The translations under genes were made by a program, and so were the position numbers. DNA of 64,000 nucleotides from Streptomyces atratus (lineage in GTDB: Bacteria; Actinomycetota; Actinomycetes; Streptomycetales; Streptomycetaceae), in NCBI RefSeq assembly GCF_014648655.1, contig NZ_BMRN01000036.1, forward strand, positions 1 through 64,000. Reading direction: 5' to 3'. This document shows, piece by piece, positions 1-16,954 of this stretch. Positions within the stretch are counted from its first letter, which is position 1, and the number at the start of each line of letters is the position of its first letter. The notes below the pieces were generated by a model, which saw only the letters and a program-made list of their open reading frames with translations, was not told where the DNA came from and did no database searches.

Positions 1-1356
1 AACGCCCTCAACACCCACCCCCACATCCACACCACCACCATCACCCTCCGCGAAGACACCCCCGGCGACAAACGACTCACCGCCTACATCACCACCACCC
101 CCGGGGCCACCACCCCCACCACACACGAACTACGCACCCACCTCCAACACCAGCTCCCCGACTACATGATCCCCGCCACCTACGTGACGCTGGACCAGCT
201 ACCCCTCACCCCCAACGGCAAAGTCGACACCAAAGCCCTCCCCACCCCCGGAACCCACCGCCCCGACCTCGCCACCACCTACACCACCCCCCGCACCAAC
301 ACCGAACGCACCCTCGCTTCGGTGTGGGGCGACATCCTCGGTATCGAGACCATCGGCATCCACGACAACTTCTTCGAGCTCGGCGGGCAGTCCATCAGCG
401 CGGTGCGCGTGGCCTCCCGGGTCCGGGAGGCGGGTCTGCCGATCGCCCTTCAGCAGATCATGCGGCATCCCACGGTGGCCGAACTGGCCGCCGTGCTGGA
501 CGCCCCGGAGACCGGGGCCGCCGGCGGACTGGTCGTACTCCTCTCGTCCGAAGCCGACCCCACTCTGCCCCGACTGTTCTGCGTACACCCGGGCGGCGGG
601 AGCACGCATCCGTACAAGGCGCTCGCCCAGCGCCTGGCCGGGGCGTTCACCGTGTACGGCATTCAGGCGCCGGGGCTGGACGCGAGCGAGTCGCCGCTCC
701 TCGGCTTCGAGGCCATCGCGGACCGCTACTGGCGGGAGATCCGCCGGGTGCAGCCGGAGGGCCCGTGCACGATCCTCGGGTGGTCGACCGGTGCCGTGAT
801 CGCGCACGCGATGGGGGTGCGGGCCCCGCAGGCGGTGGCCGCGCTTCTCCTGCTGGAGCCGGCGGTGACCGGCGACGACCAGCAGGACCGGTTCCAGCGG
901 CACGCAGAGGTGTACCGCCGGGTGAACGCCTTGTGGCAGCGGGGTCAGGACGAGTCCGGTGTCCAGCGCGCGTGTACCGAAGGGGAGATGAAGCGCCTGG
1001 CCCCGGAAATGAATATCGAGGAAGACGCGATCACGCTGGACGAGTGGTTGCCCTACTCGGTGCTGGAGACCGAGGTGCGCTCGCTCGCCGCCTACCGGCC
1101 CGTGGGGTCGGCGGCCCCGGCAACGCTGTTTGTCAGCGACACTGTGCGCGAAGGCAGCGGCGACGAGGTGCCGCAGGCGCGGTACATCACGCACTGGCGC
1201 GAGCTCTACCCGATGGGTCTGGACATCCGTCCGATGCCGGGTCGCCACATGGAGATGGTCAAGGGTGAGGAGCAACTGTCCGTGCTGGTCGCCGTGGTGC
1301 GAGAGGCCGTGACGGACGGCTTCGGCCGGGAGGCGGGGCTACTGCTGCCGGTCTGA
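1..1356 (+). CDS. NRPS, C-terminal fragment (end of A domain, PCP, thioesterase)
   Basis: The frame is open from base 1, so this is the last 451 residues of a larger non-ribosomal peptide synthetase. Visible in order are the end of an adenylation domain with the A10 motif NGKVD (about residue 72), a carrier protein with its phosphopantetheine serine in ELGGQSIS (Ser about 131), and a type I thioesterase with the nucleophile motif GWSTG (Ser about 262) and a late histidine in GRHMEM. It should release the finished peptide from the assembly line. The downstream trimodular NRPS has no thioesterase, so this protein is the likely terminal module. The first 310 or so bases use an AC-rich, G-poor codon set unlike the rest of the gene. 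The substrate cannot be predicted because the A-domain core is outside the window. Confidence 0.93.
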   Translation, partial: NALNTHPHIHTTTITLREDTPGDKRLTAYITTTPGATTPTTHELRTHLQHQLPDYMIPATYVTLDQLPLTPNGKVDTKALPTPGTHRPDLATTYTTPRTNTERTLASVWGDILGIETIGIHDNFFELGGQSISAVRVASRVREAGLPIALQQIMRHPTVAELAAVLDAPETGAAGGLVVLLSSEADPTLPRLFCVHPGGGSTHPYKALAQRLAGAFTVYGIQAPGLDASESPLLGFEAIADRYWREIRRVQPEGPCTILGWSTGAVIAHAMGVRAPQAVAALLLLEPAVTGDDQQDRFQRHAEVYRRVNALWQRGQDESGVQRACTEGEMKRLAPEMNIEEDAITLDEWLPYSVLETEVRSLAAYRPVGSAAPATLFVSDTVREGSGDEVPQARYITHWRELYPMGLDIRPMPGRHMEMVKGEEQLSVLVAVVREAVTDGFGREAGLLLPV

Positions 1357-1437
1357 CGGGTATCACGCCGCCCGAAGCCGCCCTCCGCTCGTGCGGGGGG
1401 CGGCTGCCGGTTGTCAGGGGCGGCGCCGACGGTTTCC

Positions 1438-1473
1438 GGTGAGGGGCCTGCCGAACGCGGCAGGCCCCTCACC
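1438..1473. terminator. Perfect 16-bp stem-loop after the NRPS gene
   Basis: A perfect 16-bp stem (1438-1453 with 1458-1473) closes on a 4-base loop, 80 bases after the NRPS stop. A second, weaker inverted repeat lies at 1488-1496/1524-1532. No T-tract follows, as is usual in Streptomyces. It sits between convergent genes and would stop plus-strand transcription. Confidence 0.8.
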
Positions 1474-1568
1474 ATTGCAGGCCTCCTCATCGGGTGCGGG
1501 CCCGTGTTCGTGTGCAGGCCCCTCACCCGATGCCGTCCGCGCCGCCGGCGGCGCGGCCCATACCGAAC

Positions 1569-1621
1569 GCCCCGGCCCCGGGCTCCCTCCGCCTACTGCG
1601 GGAGGAGCCCGGGGCCGGGGC
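1569..1621. terminator. Long GC-rich stem-loop at the end of the minus-strand operon
   Basis: Two 24-base arms (1569-1592 and 1598-1621) pair with only a small internal mismatch and a 5-base loop. The hairpin lies 30 bases beyond the stop of the sbnB-like gene, so it is the likely terminator of the six-gene minus-strand operon. Confidence 0.75.
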
Positions 1622-1650
1622 GAAACGTCGACTGCGACAGTCTGGTCAGC

Positions 1651-2658
1651 TCACCACCGTGTCAGCTCCGGGAAGAAGCCGGGAACTTCGGTGGCACGGC
1701 CGCTTTCCAGGGCTGTCCGGTAGATGTGGCAGCCGACCGCCAGGTCCAGGACGCCGAGGCCGAACGGGGAGAAGACGATGGGGCGGTCCCGGTCGAGGAT
1801 GACCTTGCCGCACAGGACGTCGGCGAGGGTGCCGTCGATGAAGTCGCGGGTGCCGTACTCCGTCTCGGTGAGGTGGGGTGAGGTCTGAGCGGTGAGGCAG
1901 TGGTCGATGTCGTCGAGGACGTTGTGGCACTTGATCATGACTGTGGGGTGGATGTCGCGCAGGGACAGGTTCAGGATGAGCTGGTCCGGAAGCAGGGGCT
2001 GGCCGTCCGCCAGCCACGGCGCCGGCGCGGTGGTCGCGAGGACCACCAGGTCGGCGGTGGCCAGGGCCGCGTCGATCTCGGAGACCGCTCTGGCCTGCCA
2101 CCCGTGGGCTTCGGCCGCGTAGGTGGCGAACTTCTCGGCGTACGAGTCCACATGGTCGTGGACGAGACACTCGCCGACGTTGAGTCCACGGGCCGCGAGG
2201 AAGTCGGAGACCGTACGGCCGATGACGCCGGCGCCGACGAAGAGCACCGTGCGGGGCGCGTCGTCGGGGGCCAGGGTCTCCACGGCGAGTGCGGCGGAGG
2301 CCGCCGTACGGGCGGCGCTGATGCGGGACGCCTCCAGGCAGGCGAACGGGTATCCGGTCTCGGCGTCGTTGAGGAGCAGGACCGCGGAGGCGCGGGGCAG
2401 GTTCTGCCGTACGTTCTCCGGGTAGCTGGCGATCCACTTCAGGCCGGAGACCGGTGCCTCGCCGCCCAGGTGGGCGGGGAGGGCGATGATGCGGGCGCCG
2501 GGGTTCTCGGGGAAGCGCAGGAAGTAGCTGTCGGGGTTCACGGTGTCGCCGCGGCTGTGCTGGAGGTAGGTGTCCCGCACGATCTCCAGGATCTCGGACG
2601 GTGCGGAGGTGATGACGTCTCGGGCGACGGCGCCATCTATCACATGAAAAGCAGACAT
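1651..2658 (-). CDS. sbnB: SbnB-type N-(2-amino-2-carboxyethyl)-L-glutamate dehydrogenase
   Basis: A 335-residue member of the ornithine cyclodeaminase/mu-crystallin fold. The dinucleotide-binding motif GAGVIG is in the middle, and the length matches the SbnB family. In the staphyloferrin B pathway, SbnB oxidises the SbnA product to release 2,3-diaminopropionate (Dap), 2-oxoglutarate and NADH. Its partner sbnA lies just upstream with a 40-base gap, which strongly supports the assignment. The start chosen is the second of two ATGs (ATGCCGATG): the GAAAGGGA Shine-Dalgarno abuts the first ATG but is well spaced from the second. It is the last gene of the minus-strand operon. The product would feed Dap to one of the NRPS modules. 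Confidence 0.9.
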   Translation of the reverse strand: MSAFHVIDGAVARDVITSAPSEILEIVRDTYLQHSRGDTVNPDSYFLRFPENPGARIIALPAHLGGEAPVSGLKWIASYPENVRQNLPRASAVLLLNDAETGYPFACLEASRISAARTAASAALAVETLAPDDAPRTVLFVGAGVIGRTVSDFLAARGLNVGECLVHDHVDSYAEKFATYAAEAHGWQARAVSEIDAALATADLVVLATTAPAPWLADGQPLLPDQLILNLSLRDIHPTVMIKCHNVLDDIDHCLTAQTSPHLTETEYGTRDFIDGTLADVLCGKVILDRDRPIVFSPFGLGVLDLAVGCHIYRTALESGRATEVPGFFPELTRW

Positions 2659-2698
2659 CGGCATTCCCTTTCGCGGGCGGGGCGCGGGGCGGTGGTGG

Positions 2699-3646
2699 TC
2701 ACGCGAGGACACCGAGGTGTTCTTCCACCCAGGCGTCGTTGTAGACCGTGCCGAGGTAGCGCTCGCCCAGGTCGGGTGAGATCGCGGCGATACGGGAGCC
2801 GGCGGGGAACGCGTCGGCGTACTGGCGGATCGCGGCCAGGACGGATCCGGTGGAGCCTCCGACCAGGAGGCCGTGAGTGCGGGCGAGCAGTCGGCACTCG
2901 TGGACCGCGTTCTCCTCGGCGACGAGCACGACGTCGTCGGCAAGGCCGGGTTCGAAGAGCTCGGGGACGCGGCTGGCGCCGATTCCGGGGATGAGGCGGG
3001 GTTCGGGCGGTGCCCCGAAGATGACAGAGCCGACGGCGTCCACGGCGACGATCCGGGTGTCCGGGGAGAACTCGCGCAGGTACCGCGAGCAGCCGACGAA
3101 CGTGCCGGTGGAGCCCGCGCCGACGAACAGGTAGTCGATCTGCTGGAGCTCCTTGAGCAGGGCGCGCGCGGTCTGCTCGTAGTGGGCGCGGGGGTTGGCC
3201 GGGTTGGCGTACTGGTTGAGCCACACCATGGCGGGGTCGGCCTCGACGCGGCGCCGGATGTGGGCGATGCGGGACTGGAGGAAGCCGCCGTTGGCGTCGA
3301 CGGTGTCCACGACGACGACCTCGGCGCCGAGGGCGCGCATGTGGTCGATGCTGGTTGCGTTGGTGTTGGGGTCGACCACGCAGGTGAAGGCGTATCCCTT
3401 GGTGGCGCAGATGGAGCTGAGGGCGATGCCGAGGTTCCCGGAGGATGATTCGATGACGCGGGCTCCGGGGGTGAGTACGCCACGGTGCTCGGCGGTCTCG
3501 ACCAGGCTCAGTGCCGTCTTGAGCTTGACGGAGCCGGCCGGGTTGAGCCCCTCGATCTTGAGGAAGACCTCGGCGCCCGGTGCCATCCGCGGCAGGCGGA
3601 CGAAGAGGTCGTCGGTGACTATCTCGTACGTGTGCTCGTAGATCAC
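2699..3646 (-). CDS. sbnA: SbnA-type PLP-dependent O-phosphoserine/glutamate condensing enzyme
   Basis: A 315-residue fold-type II PLP enzyme of the cysteine synthase superfamily. The PLP lysine lies in AGSVKLKTA, the substrate-binding SSSGNLG follows, and a glycine-rich GAGSTGTF phosphate-binding loop is present. In the SbnA family the enzyme joins O-phospho-L-serine to glutamate, giving N-(2-amino-2-carboxyethyl)-glutamate, which SbnB oxidises to Dap. The GTG start at 3646 has a GGAGG 8 bases upstream and overlaps the stop of the preceding gene (GTGA), so the two are translationally coupled. Generic cysteine synthase is the alternative, but the adjacent sbnB makes Dap synthesis much more likely. 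Confidence 0.9.
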   Translation of the reverse strand: MIYEHTYEIVTDDLFVRLPRMAPGAEVFLKIEGLNPAGSVKLKTALSLVETAEHRGVLTPGARVIESSSGNLGIALSSICATKGYAFTCVVDPNTNATSIDHMRALGAEVVVVDTVDANGGFLQSRIAHIRRRVEADPAMVWLNQYANPANPRAHYEQTARALLKELQQIDYLFVGAGSTGTFVGCSRYLREFSPDTRIVAVDAVGSVIFGAPPEPRLIPGIGASRVPELFEPGLADDVVLVAEENAVHECRLLARTHGLLVGGSTGSVLAAIRQYADAFPAGSRIAAISPDLGERYLGTVYNDAWVEEHLGVLA

Positions 3647-4863
3647 GACTCGGGCCTCCACAGGTCCTCGGGGCCGGTCTCGTCCGCCGCGTACCTGCCG
3701 AGGGAGCTGACGGCCATGCGCATCTCCAGGGCCATGGCGTCCAGGAGGCGTTCGAGTCCGTGTACGGGGTCCTCGTCGGCGGCTACCAGCGCGGCGCGGC
3801 CGAGGCCGACGGCGCGGGCGCCGAGGGCGAGCAGTTTCACGGCGCGGATACCGTCCCAGACGCGTCCGCTGGCGAGCAGGGTGCGGCCGGCGGGTTCGAC
3901 GCGGCGCAGGCACTCGGCCAGCGGCAGCCCGACATGGCCCAGGAAGCCGGTGGGGGCCCACCCGGTGCCGCCCTCGGCTCCGTCGACGGTGACGGCGTGG
4001 GCACCCGAATCCCAGGCGATGTCTGCGGCGTGGCCGACGTCCCTGCCGGGGAAGAGCTTCACCCAGCAGCGGGCGCGCGGGTAGTTGTTGCGCATGAGCT
4101 GGATCTGCCGGCGGAAGATCTCGTCGGTGAAGGTACCGGGGCTGGAGCAGCGCAGGACCGCTCCGCCGTCTGTGAGGCGTTCGACGGCGTACTGTCCTTC
4201 GAGGTCGGCGGCGACCGCCTCGCTGATCATGGTGAGGCCGCCGAGTCCTGGCTTGGCGCCCTGACCGACCTTCATCTCGAAGCCGAGGCGGCCCGAGGCG
4301 AGGAGTCCGGAAACGGCGGAGTCGCTGTAGACGTGGTTCCAGACCTCGGAGTCGGCGTCCTCGGTGCTCTGCTGGACGCAGAGGCCGCCGACGCCGTCGG
4401 GCAGTTCCTCGCAGTAGGCGAGGATGCGTTCCAGCAGTCCCTTGCGGTGGTCGTCGCCGCTACTGCGGAAGCCGTTCATCGGGGCGACGTTCTCCCCGAT
4501 GACCATGGGGATGCCGAGGCGCCCGGCCTGGCGGCTGAGGGCGAGGCTGGTACCGGCGACGCGGGTGGAGCCAAGGGCCGACACGTACACCGGCAGCGGG
4601 GCGTCGAAGCCGCCGAGGCCGGTGGTGAGGCGGACGTCGGAGTAGAGGGGCTCGCGCCCGAGTTCGATGAGCTGGGCGAGGCGGCCGGGCATGAAGACAG
4701 GCGGCGCCAGGCGCAGGGCGTCGATCTCGTCGCCCGGCTCGCGCGTCCCGCCGAAGACGGCGGTGCCGTAGCTGTCGAGGGGCGGGAAGACGGCGGCGGA
4801 TCCGTCGCGGGCACGGGCGCGGATGGCGTCCTCGGGCAGGCCGGGTGCGGTCAGGTACGTCAC
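3643..4863 (-). CDS. FMN-binding glutamate-synthase-like / alpha-hydroxy-acid oxidase fold protein
   Basis: A 406-residue protein resembling the FMN-binding central domain of glutamate synthase: a (beta/alpha)8 barrel with the flavin-binding TVDGAEGGTG segment followed by a GLGRA phosphate loop. The amidotransferase domain of full glutamate synthases is absent, and I see no cysteine cluster for the iron-sulfur centre, so it is a stand-alone oxidoreductase domain. It starts at GTG 4863, overlapping the upstream stop by GTGA, and ends in a second GTGA overlap with the sbnA-like gene. It is therefore locked into the amino-acid supply operon. The substrate is unknown. Oxidation or amination of an unusual amino acid for the NRPS is an inference. 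Confidence 0.75.
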   Translation of the reverse strand: MTYLTAPGLPEDAIRARARDGSAAVFPPLDSYGTAVFGGTREPGDEIDALRLAPPVFMPGRLAQLIELGREPLYSDVRLTTGLGGFDAPLPVYVSALGSTRVAGTSLALSRQAGRLGIPMVIGENVAPMNGFRSSGDDHRKGLLERILAYCEELPDGVGGLCVQQSTEDADSEVWNHVYSDSAVSGLLASGRLGFEMKVGQGAKPGLGGLTMISEAVAADLEGQYAVERLTDGGAVLRCSSPGTFTDEIFRRQIQLMRNNYPRARCWVKLFPGRDVGHAADIAWDSGAHAVTVDGAEGGTGWAPTGFLGHVGLPLAECLRRVEPAGRTLLASGRVWDGIRAVKLLALGARAVGLGRAALVAADEDPVHGLERLLDAMALEMRMAVSSLGRYAADETGPEDLWRPES

Positions 4864-5876
4864 GGGGACACGACCCCCGCGAGCTTCGGGAAGGCGGTGG
4901 CCTGCCATACGGAGTCGAGGCCGGCGACCCAGCGGGTGAGGCGTTCCAGGCCGATGCCGAAGCCCCCGCTCCGGGGAATGCCGTGCCGGGCGACATCGAG
5001 GTACCAGGCGTACTTGGCGGGGTTCTCGCCGGTCTCCCGCATCCGGGTGACCAGGGCGGCGTATTCACTCTCGCGCTCGCTGCCGCTGCACAGTTCACCG
5101 CAGGACTCGGGTGCGATCAGGTCGAAGTTGAGCAGGGTGCCGGGCTCGGCCGGGCTCTCCTTGTCGTAGAAGCCGCGAGAGCCCTTGGGGTAGCCGACGA
5201 CGAAGAACGGGGCTTCGGCCTGGCGGGAGACGCGCTCCTCGGCCTCCCACTCGATCTCCGTGCCTTCGGCCTGCGGGTAGCCGTCGCGGCGCAGCCGCTC
5301 GACGACCTCGCCGTGCGGCACACGGGCGAACGGCCGGGCGACGAACCGGCGCAGGGTGTCGGGATCGCGGCCCAGTACGGCGAGTTCGGCGCCGCACTCG
5401 TCGGCGACGGTGGTGACCGCATGGCGGACGAGACCCTCGGCGATGTCCATGGCGTCGTCGCGGGTGGCGCCCGCGTACTCGACGTCGATCTGCCGGAACT
5501 CGGCGAGGTGACGGTTGGTCGTGCTGGTCTCCACCGGTTCCAGGCGGACGTTGGGCGCGATGAGGAAGATGCGGTCGTACGCCAGCAGGGACGCCTGCTT
5601 GTAGAGGATGGCGCTGGTCATCAGCTTGTAGCGGTGGCCGTAGAAGTCGACGTCGACCTGCTTGGCGCCGCGCGAGCCGGGGTCGGTGACGGGACCGATG
5701 ATCGGGTGGGCCATTTCCACCGCGTCATCGGCACGCAGGTAGGCGCGGGCACCCGCGACCAGGGCCTGCTGGACGCGTAGGGCCGCCCTGGTGCGCGGGT
5801 CACGCAGGTGTTCCAGCGGCGAGGGCAGGGCGGGAGCGGCGGCGAACGCCAGGGAATGATCGATCTGGAGTGTCAT
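4860..5876 (-). CDS. Asparaginyl-tRNA-synthetase-like protein, probable asparagine synthetase
   Basis: A 338-residue class II aminoacyl-tRNA-synthetase catalytic core related to AspRS/AsnRS. It has the motif 2-type region around HRYKLMTSAIL and motif 3 GFGIGLERLTRW. The N-terminal anticodon-binding OB domain is missing. Such truncated AsnRS paralogues include the archaeal asparagine synthetase, which makes asparagine from aspartate, ATP and ammonia. Here the gene follows both glutamate mutase subunits after a 69-base gap, so amidation of 3-methylaspartate to 3-methylasparagine is an attractive inference. The first A domain of the nearby NRPS reads Asn-like. The ATG at 5876 has AAGGA 5 bases upstream. 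A role in tRNA charging is unlikely without the anticodon domain. Confidence 0.8.
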   Translation of the reverse strand: MTLQIDHSLAFAAAPALPSPLEHLRDPRTRAALRVQQALVAGARAYLRADDAVEMAHPIIGPVTDPGSRGAKQVDVDFYGHRYKLMTSAILYKQASLLAYDRIFLIAPNVRLEPVETSTTNRHLAEFRQIDVEYAGATRDDAMDIAEGLVRHAVTTVADECGAELAVLGRDPDTLRRFVARPFARVPHGEVVERLRRDGYPQAEGTEIEWEAEERVSRQAEAPFFVVGYPKGSRGFYDKESPAEPGTLLNFDLIAPESCGELCSGSERESEYAALVTRMRETGENPAKYAWYLDVARHGIPRSGGFGIGLERLTRWVAGLDSVWQATAFPKLAGVVSP

Positions 5877-5945
5877 GTCGGTCCTTGTCCGGTCGACGTA
5901 CGGTTCACTGGCCCGAGAAGGGCTTCGGAGGGGGGTGACGAGCGG

Positions 5946-7259
5946 TCAGCTCGCTCGGGCGAGCGAGACGGCGGGCGCGTCGTAGCGGGTCTTGACGTGC
6001 TGGAGCGCGTACATCAGTCCCGACGAGGTCAGACGGCGGGAGCTGTGCACGGCGGCGGTGGGGCCGAGCGGCAAGGAGCCGGTACGGGACCACTCCAGCC
6101 GGCCCTGCTCGGAGATGACGCTGCGGGTGCGGCCCGCGTTGTCGGGGTGCAGGCAGAAGGGGACGTCGAGGTAGCCACGGGCGAAGGCCCGGATCAGGGC
6201 CTGCCCGAGGTCGTCGTGCAGGCCGAGGACGGCCTCCACGAGAGCGCGGGCCTCCTCCTCGACGCCGGTGGACGGCGGTGGTGCGGTGCGCCGCACGGAC
6301 CGCGCGGCGTTCGTCGCCGTCTCCAGCGCCGTGACGTTCTCGGCGACCGACGGAATACGGGCGGCCTCGGCGGCCGTCTTGACGATGAGGCGCGCGGCTC
6401 CGGTCCGTACCGCGAGCCGGGCGGCGTCCGCGACGAGGGCCAGCGCGCCGGTCCTGGTCTCCGGATAGACGCCCATGTAGGCGTAGACGACCACGTGCCA
6501 GGAGGTGTCCGGGAGATGGTCGGCGGCCAGGGCGCGCAGCGCGTGAACGGCTTCCTCGTCCTGCTCCGCGCTGGTCTGCTGGGCGTAGCTCAGGGAGACG
6601 CTGCGCAGGCCGTGCTGCCGGAAGAACATCCCTTCCAGTACGGAGAGGGCGATGAGCAGCGAGGGCGGGCAGAGCTGGCCCAGCATGCAGCCGCCGAAGC
6701 TCTCCAGGTGCGGTTCGACGCCGGACACCCGGAGCGCGGCGAGCGTGCGGCACGCCTCGCGCCATGCCCGTACGGACGTTGCCAGCGAGGTACGCCCGTA
6801 GGGCAGGCAGTAGGAGACGGGGCCGCCCTCGGTGGCGTCGAGCCCGGCGCCGATCAGTGCCTCGACGATGCGGCCGGGCCGCGCGGAGCCGTGCCGCACC
6901 TGGACGGGGAAGTCCTCGCCATGGACGCCGTCGAGCAGCCCGGTGGTAGTGGCGACGGGCATGCTCACGAGCGGGTATCCGTTGAGCGGGTGCCCCTGGG
7001 CAGCGGCGCGGGCGGCGGCGGCGTAGTCGCCGACACGGGTGAAGCTGTCGAGGGTGAGGGTGCCGACGGTGGTGGCGGCGGCGCCACGGGTGGCGAGCAG
7101 TCCCGCGCGCATCCTGGCGGGGTCGGCGAACCCCATACGGGGCTGGACGACGAGCGTGCCGGAGCGTGCGGCGTCGGCCATGAAGCGGTGGAAGGCCCCA
7201 CCGTGGGCGGGGCCGGGGCGCGGCGTCGCGCTGCCGCGGGCGGGATCAGCGGACGGCAT
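5946..7259 (-). CDS. Glutamate mutase large (epsilon) subunit
   Basis: A 437-residue protein of the methylaspartate mutase epsilon family (TIM barrel; partner of the B12-binding small subunit). It shows the early VQPRMGFADP segment, the central DEEAVHALRALA region and VYAYMGVYP. With the small subunit and adenosylcobalamin it should interconvert L-glutamate and (2S,3S)-3-methylaspartate. Genes of this type occur in lipopeptide clusters such as friulimicin, where methylaspartate is incorporated. The ATG at 7259 overlaps the small-subunit stop by a few bases and is preceded by GGAAGGG at 9 bases, consistent with translational coupling. The catabolic glutamate-fermentation role is unlikely in this NRPS context. 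Confidence 0.88.
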   Translation of the reverse strand: MPSADPARGSATPRPGPAHGGAFHRFMADAARSGTLVVQPRMGFADPARMRAGLLATRGAAATTVGTLTLDSFTRVGDYAAAARAAAQGHPLNGYPLVSMPVATTTGLLDGVHGEDFPVQVRHGSARPGRIVEALIGAGLDATEGGPVSYCLPYGRTSLATSVRAWREACRTLAALRVSGVEPHLESFGGCMLGQLCPPSLLIALSVLEGMFFRQHGLRSVSLSYAQQTSAEQDEEAVHALRALAADHLPDTSWHVVVYAYMGVYPETRTGALALVADAARLAVRTGAARLIVKTAAEAARIPSVAENVTALETATNAARSVRRTAPPPSTGVEEEARALVEAVLGLHDDLGQALIRAFARGYLDVPFCLHPDNAGRTRSVISEQGRLEWSRTGSLPLGPTAAVHSSRRLTSSGLMYALQHVKTRYDAPAVSLARAS

Positions 7260-7716
7260 CGGCGTAGGCCCTTCCGTGCCCGCGCTGCGAAAGGGAGTCG
7301 AGCAGGGCAAGCAGGCGCGGCACGGCGTTCGGCCCGATCAGGACGGCATCGAAGCCGGCCTCGGTGAGCGCGGGATGGGCGTCAGGGTCGACGGACCCCT
7401 CGGTGTCGAGCTTGCCGCCGATGACGAGCGGCACCCGGACCAGGGCGGGCACGGCACGCACCGCGCGGGCCAGGGCCGGGGCCTCCTCGGCGCCGTGGCC
7501 GTTGACGGTGCTCACGACGATGAGGTCGGGGGGCCGTGCGGCGGACTCGGTGACCAGGGTGTCGACCGGGACGCAGGCACCGAGGTTGGTGACCTCCCAT
7601 CCCTGTTCCTCCAGCAAGAGGTGGAGGAACAGCAGGTTCCAGGTGTGCGCGTCCGAGGGGATGGTGCTCAGGACCACGCGGGGCGGGCTCTCCGGGGGCT
7701 GGTGACGCTGGTACAC
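7246..7716 (-). CDS. Glutamate mutase small (sigma) B12-binding subunit
   Basis: A B12-binding Rossmann domain of about 156 residues. The cobalamin-ligand motif reads SDAHTWNLL: the Asp and axial His are kept, but the usual Gly of DxHxxG is Asn. VSTVNGHG and VIGGKL match the later conserved loops of the family. It is the first gene of the amino-acid operon and overlaps the large-subunit gene. I chose the GTG at 7716 because AGAGGAAAG lies 7 bases upstream and because family members begin only a few residues before the first beta strand. An ATG at 7782 in the same frame, with weaker ribosome-binding signals, is the alternative and would add 22 residues. Confidence 0.82.
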   Translation of the reverse strand: MYQRHQPPESPPRVVLSTIPSDAHTWNLLFLHLLLEEQGWEVTNLGACVPVDTLVTESAARPPDLIVVSTVNGHGAEEAPALARAVRAVPALVRVPLVIGGKLDTEGSVDPDAHPALTEAGFDAVLIGPNAVPRLLALLDSLSQRGHGRAYADAVR

Positions 7717-8072
7717 GAACGGCTTTCCTCTCGACACCGTAGGGGCCGCGATCACTGCGATCGGGCCGGTCATCCGGGTCATGCCCTGCCCTGATCGATT
7801 CTCCGAAGTCCCTTCCGTCTTGCGGACGTTCGGCGGCACTTCGGGGAGTCGGCTCCGGACGTCCGGGCTGTCGGCGGGTGACGTCGTCCATCGTGGCCAG
7901 CGGTGTTCCCCCGCGGCACTGGGCACTTGTGGCCAGCCGCCGGGGCGTCACTTGTGCCCACTGGGGGCGCCCGTGCCCGCGTCCTAACGTGCTCACCGCG
8001 GACGTCCTTCCGGCGCCGAACCGCTTGTACCGCTTGTACCGCTGACAACGTGCTGACGATGGGGAGTGAACG
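7717..8072. promoter_or_regulatory. Divergent promoter region between the precursor operon and the trimodular NRPS
   Basis: This 356-base gap separates the divergently transcribed glutamate mutase operon and the NRPS gene and must hold both promoters. The octamer CACTTGTG occurs twice as a direct repeat 25 bases apart (7924 and 7949). Close to the NRPS start there is a 9-base tandem repeat CCGCTTGTA (8021, 8030) with a third, diverged copy at 8039. These are candidate activator sites. I cannot identify the cognate regulator. Confidence 0.5.
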
Positions 8073-16901
<8,829 letters not shown>

Positions 16902-16904
16902 CGG

Positions 16905-16937
16905 CGTACGCCCCCACCGCGACGGTGGGGGCGTACG
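16905..16937. terminator. Bidirectional stem-loop between NRPS and LuxR-type regulator
   Basis: A perfect 14-bp stem (16905-16918 with 16924-16937) with a 5-base loop lies 4 bases after the NRPS stop and 17 bases from the stop of the convergent regulator gene. It can terminate both transcripts. Confidence 0.85.
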
Positions 16938-16954
16938 GTCACGCACAGGACGCG

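Noticed and set aside
8045..8052. ACAACGTG upstream of the NRPS, matching the half-site of the dyad at 18136-18145, as evidence of a shared regulon
   Set aside because: The same octamer also occurs near 51040 in an unrelated gene region, so a single half-site is not evidence of control.
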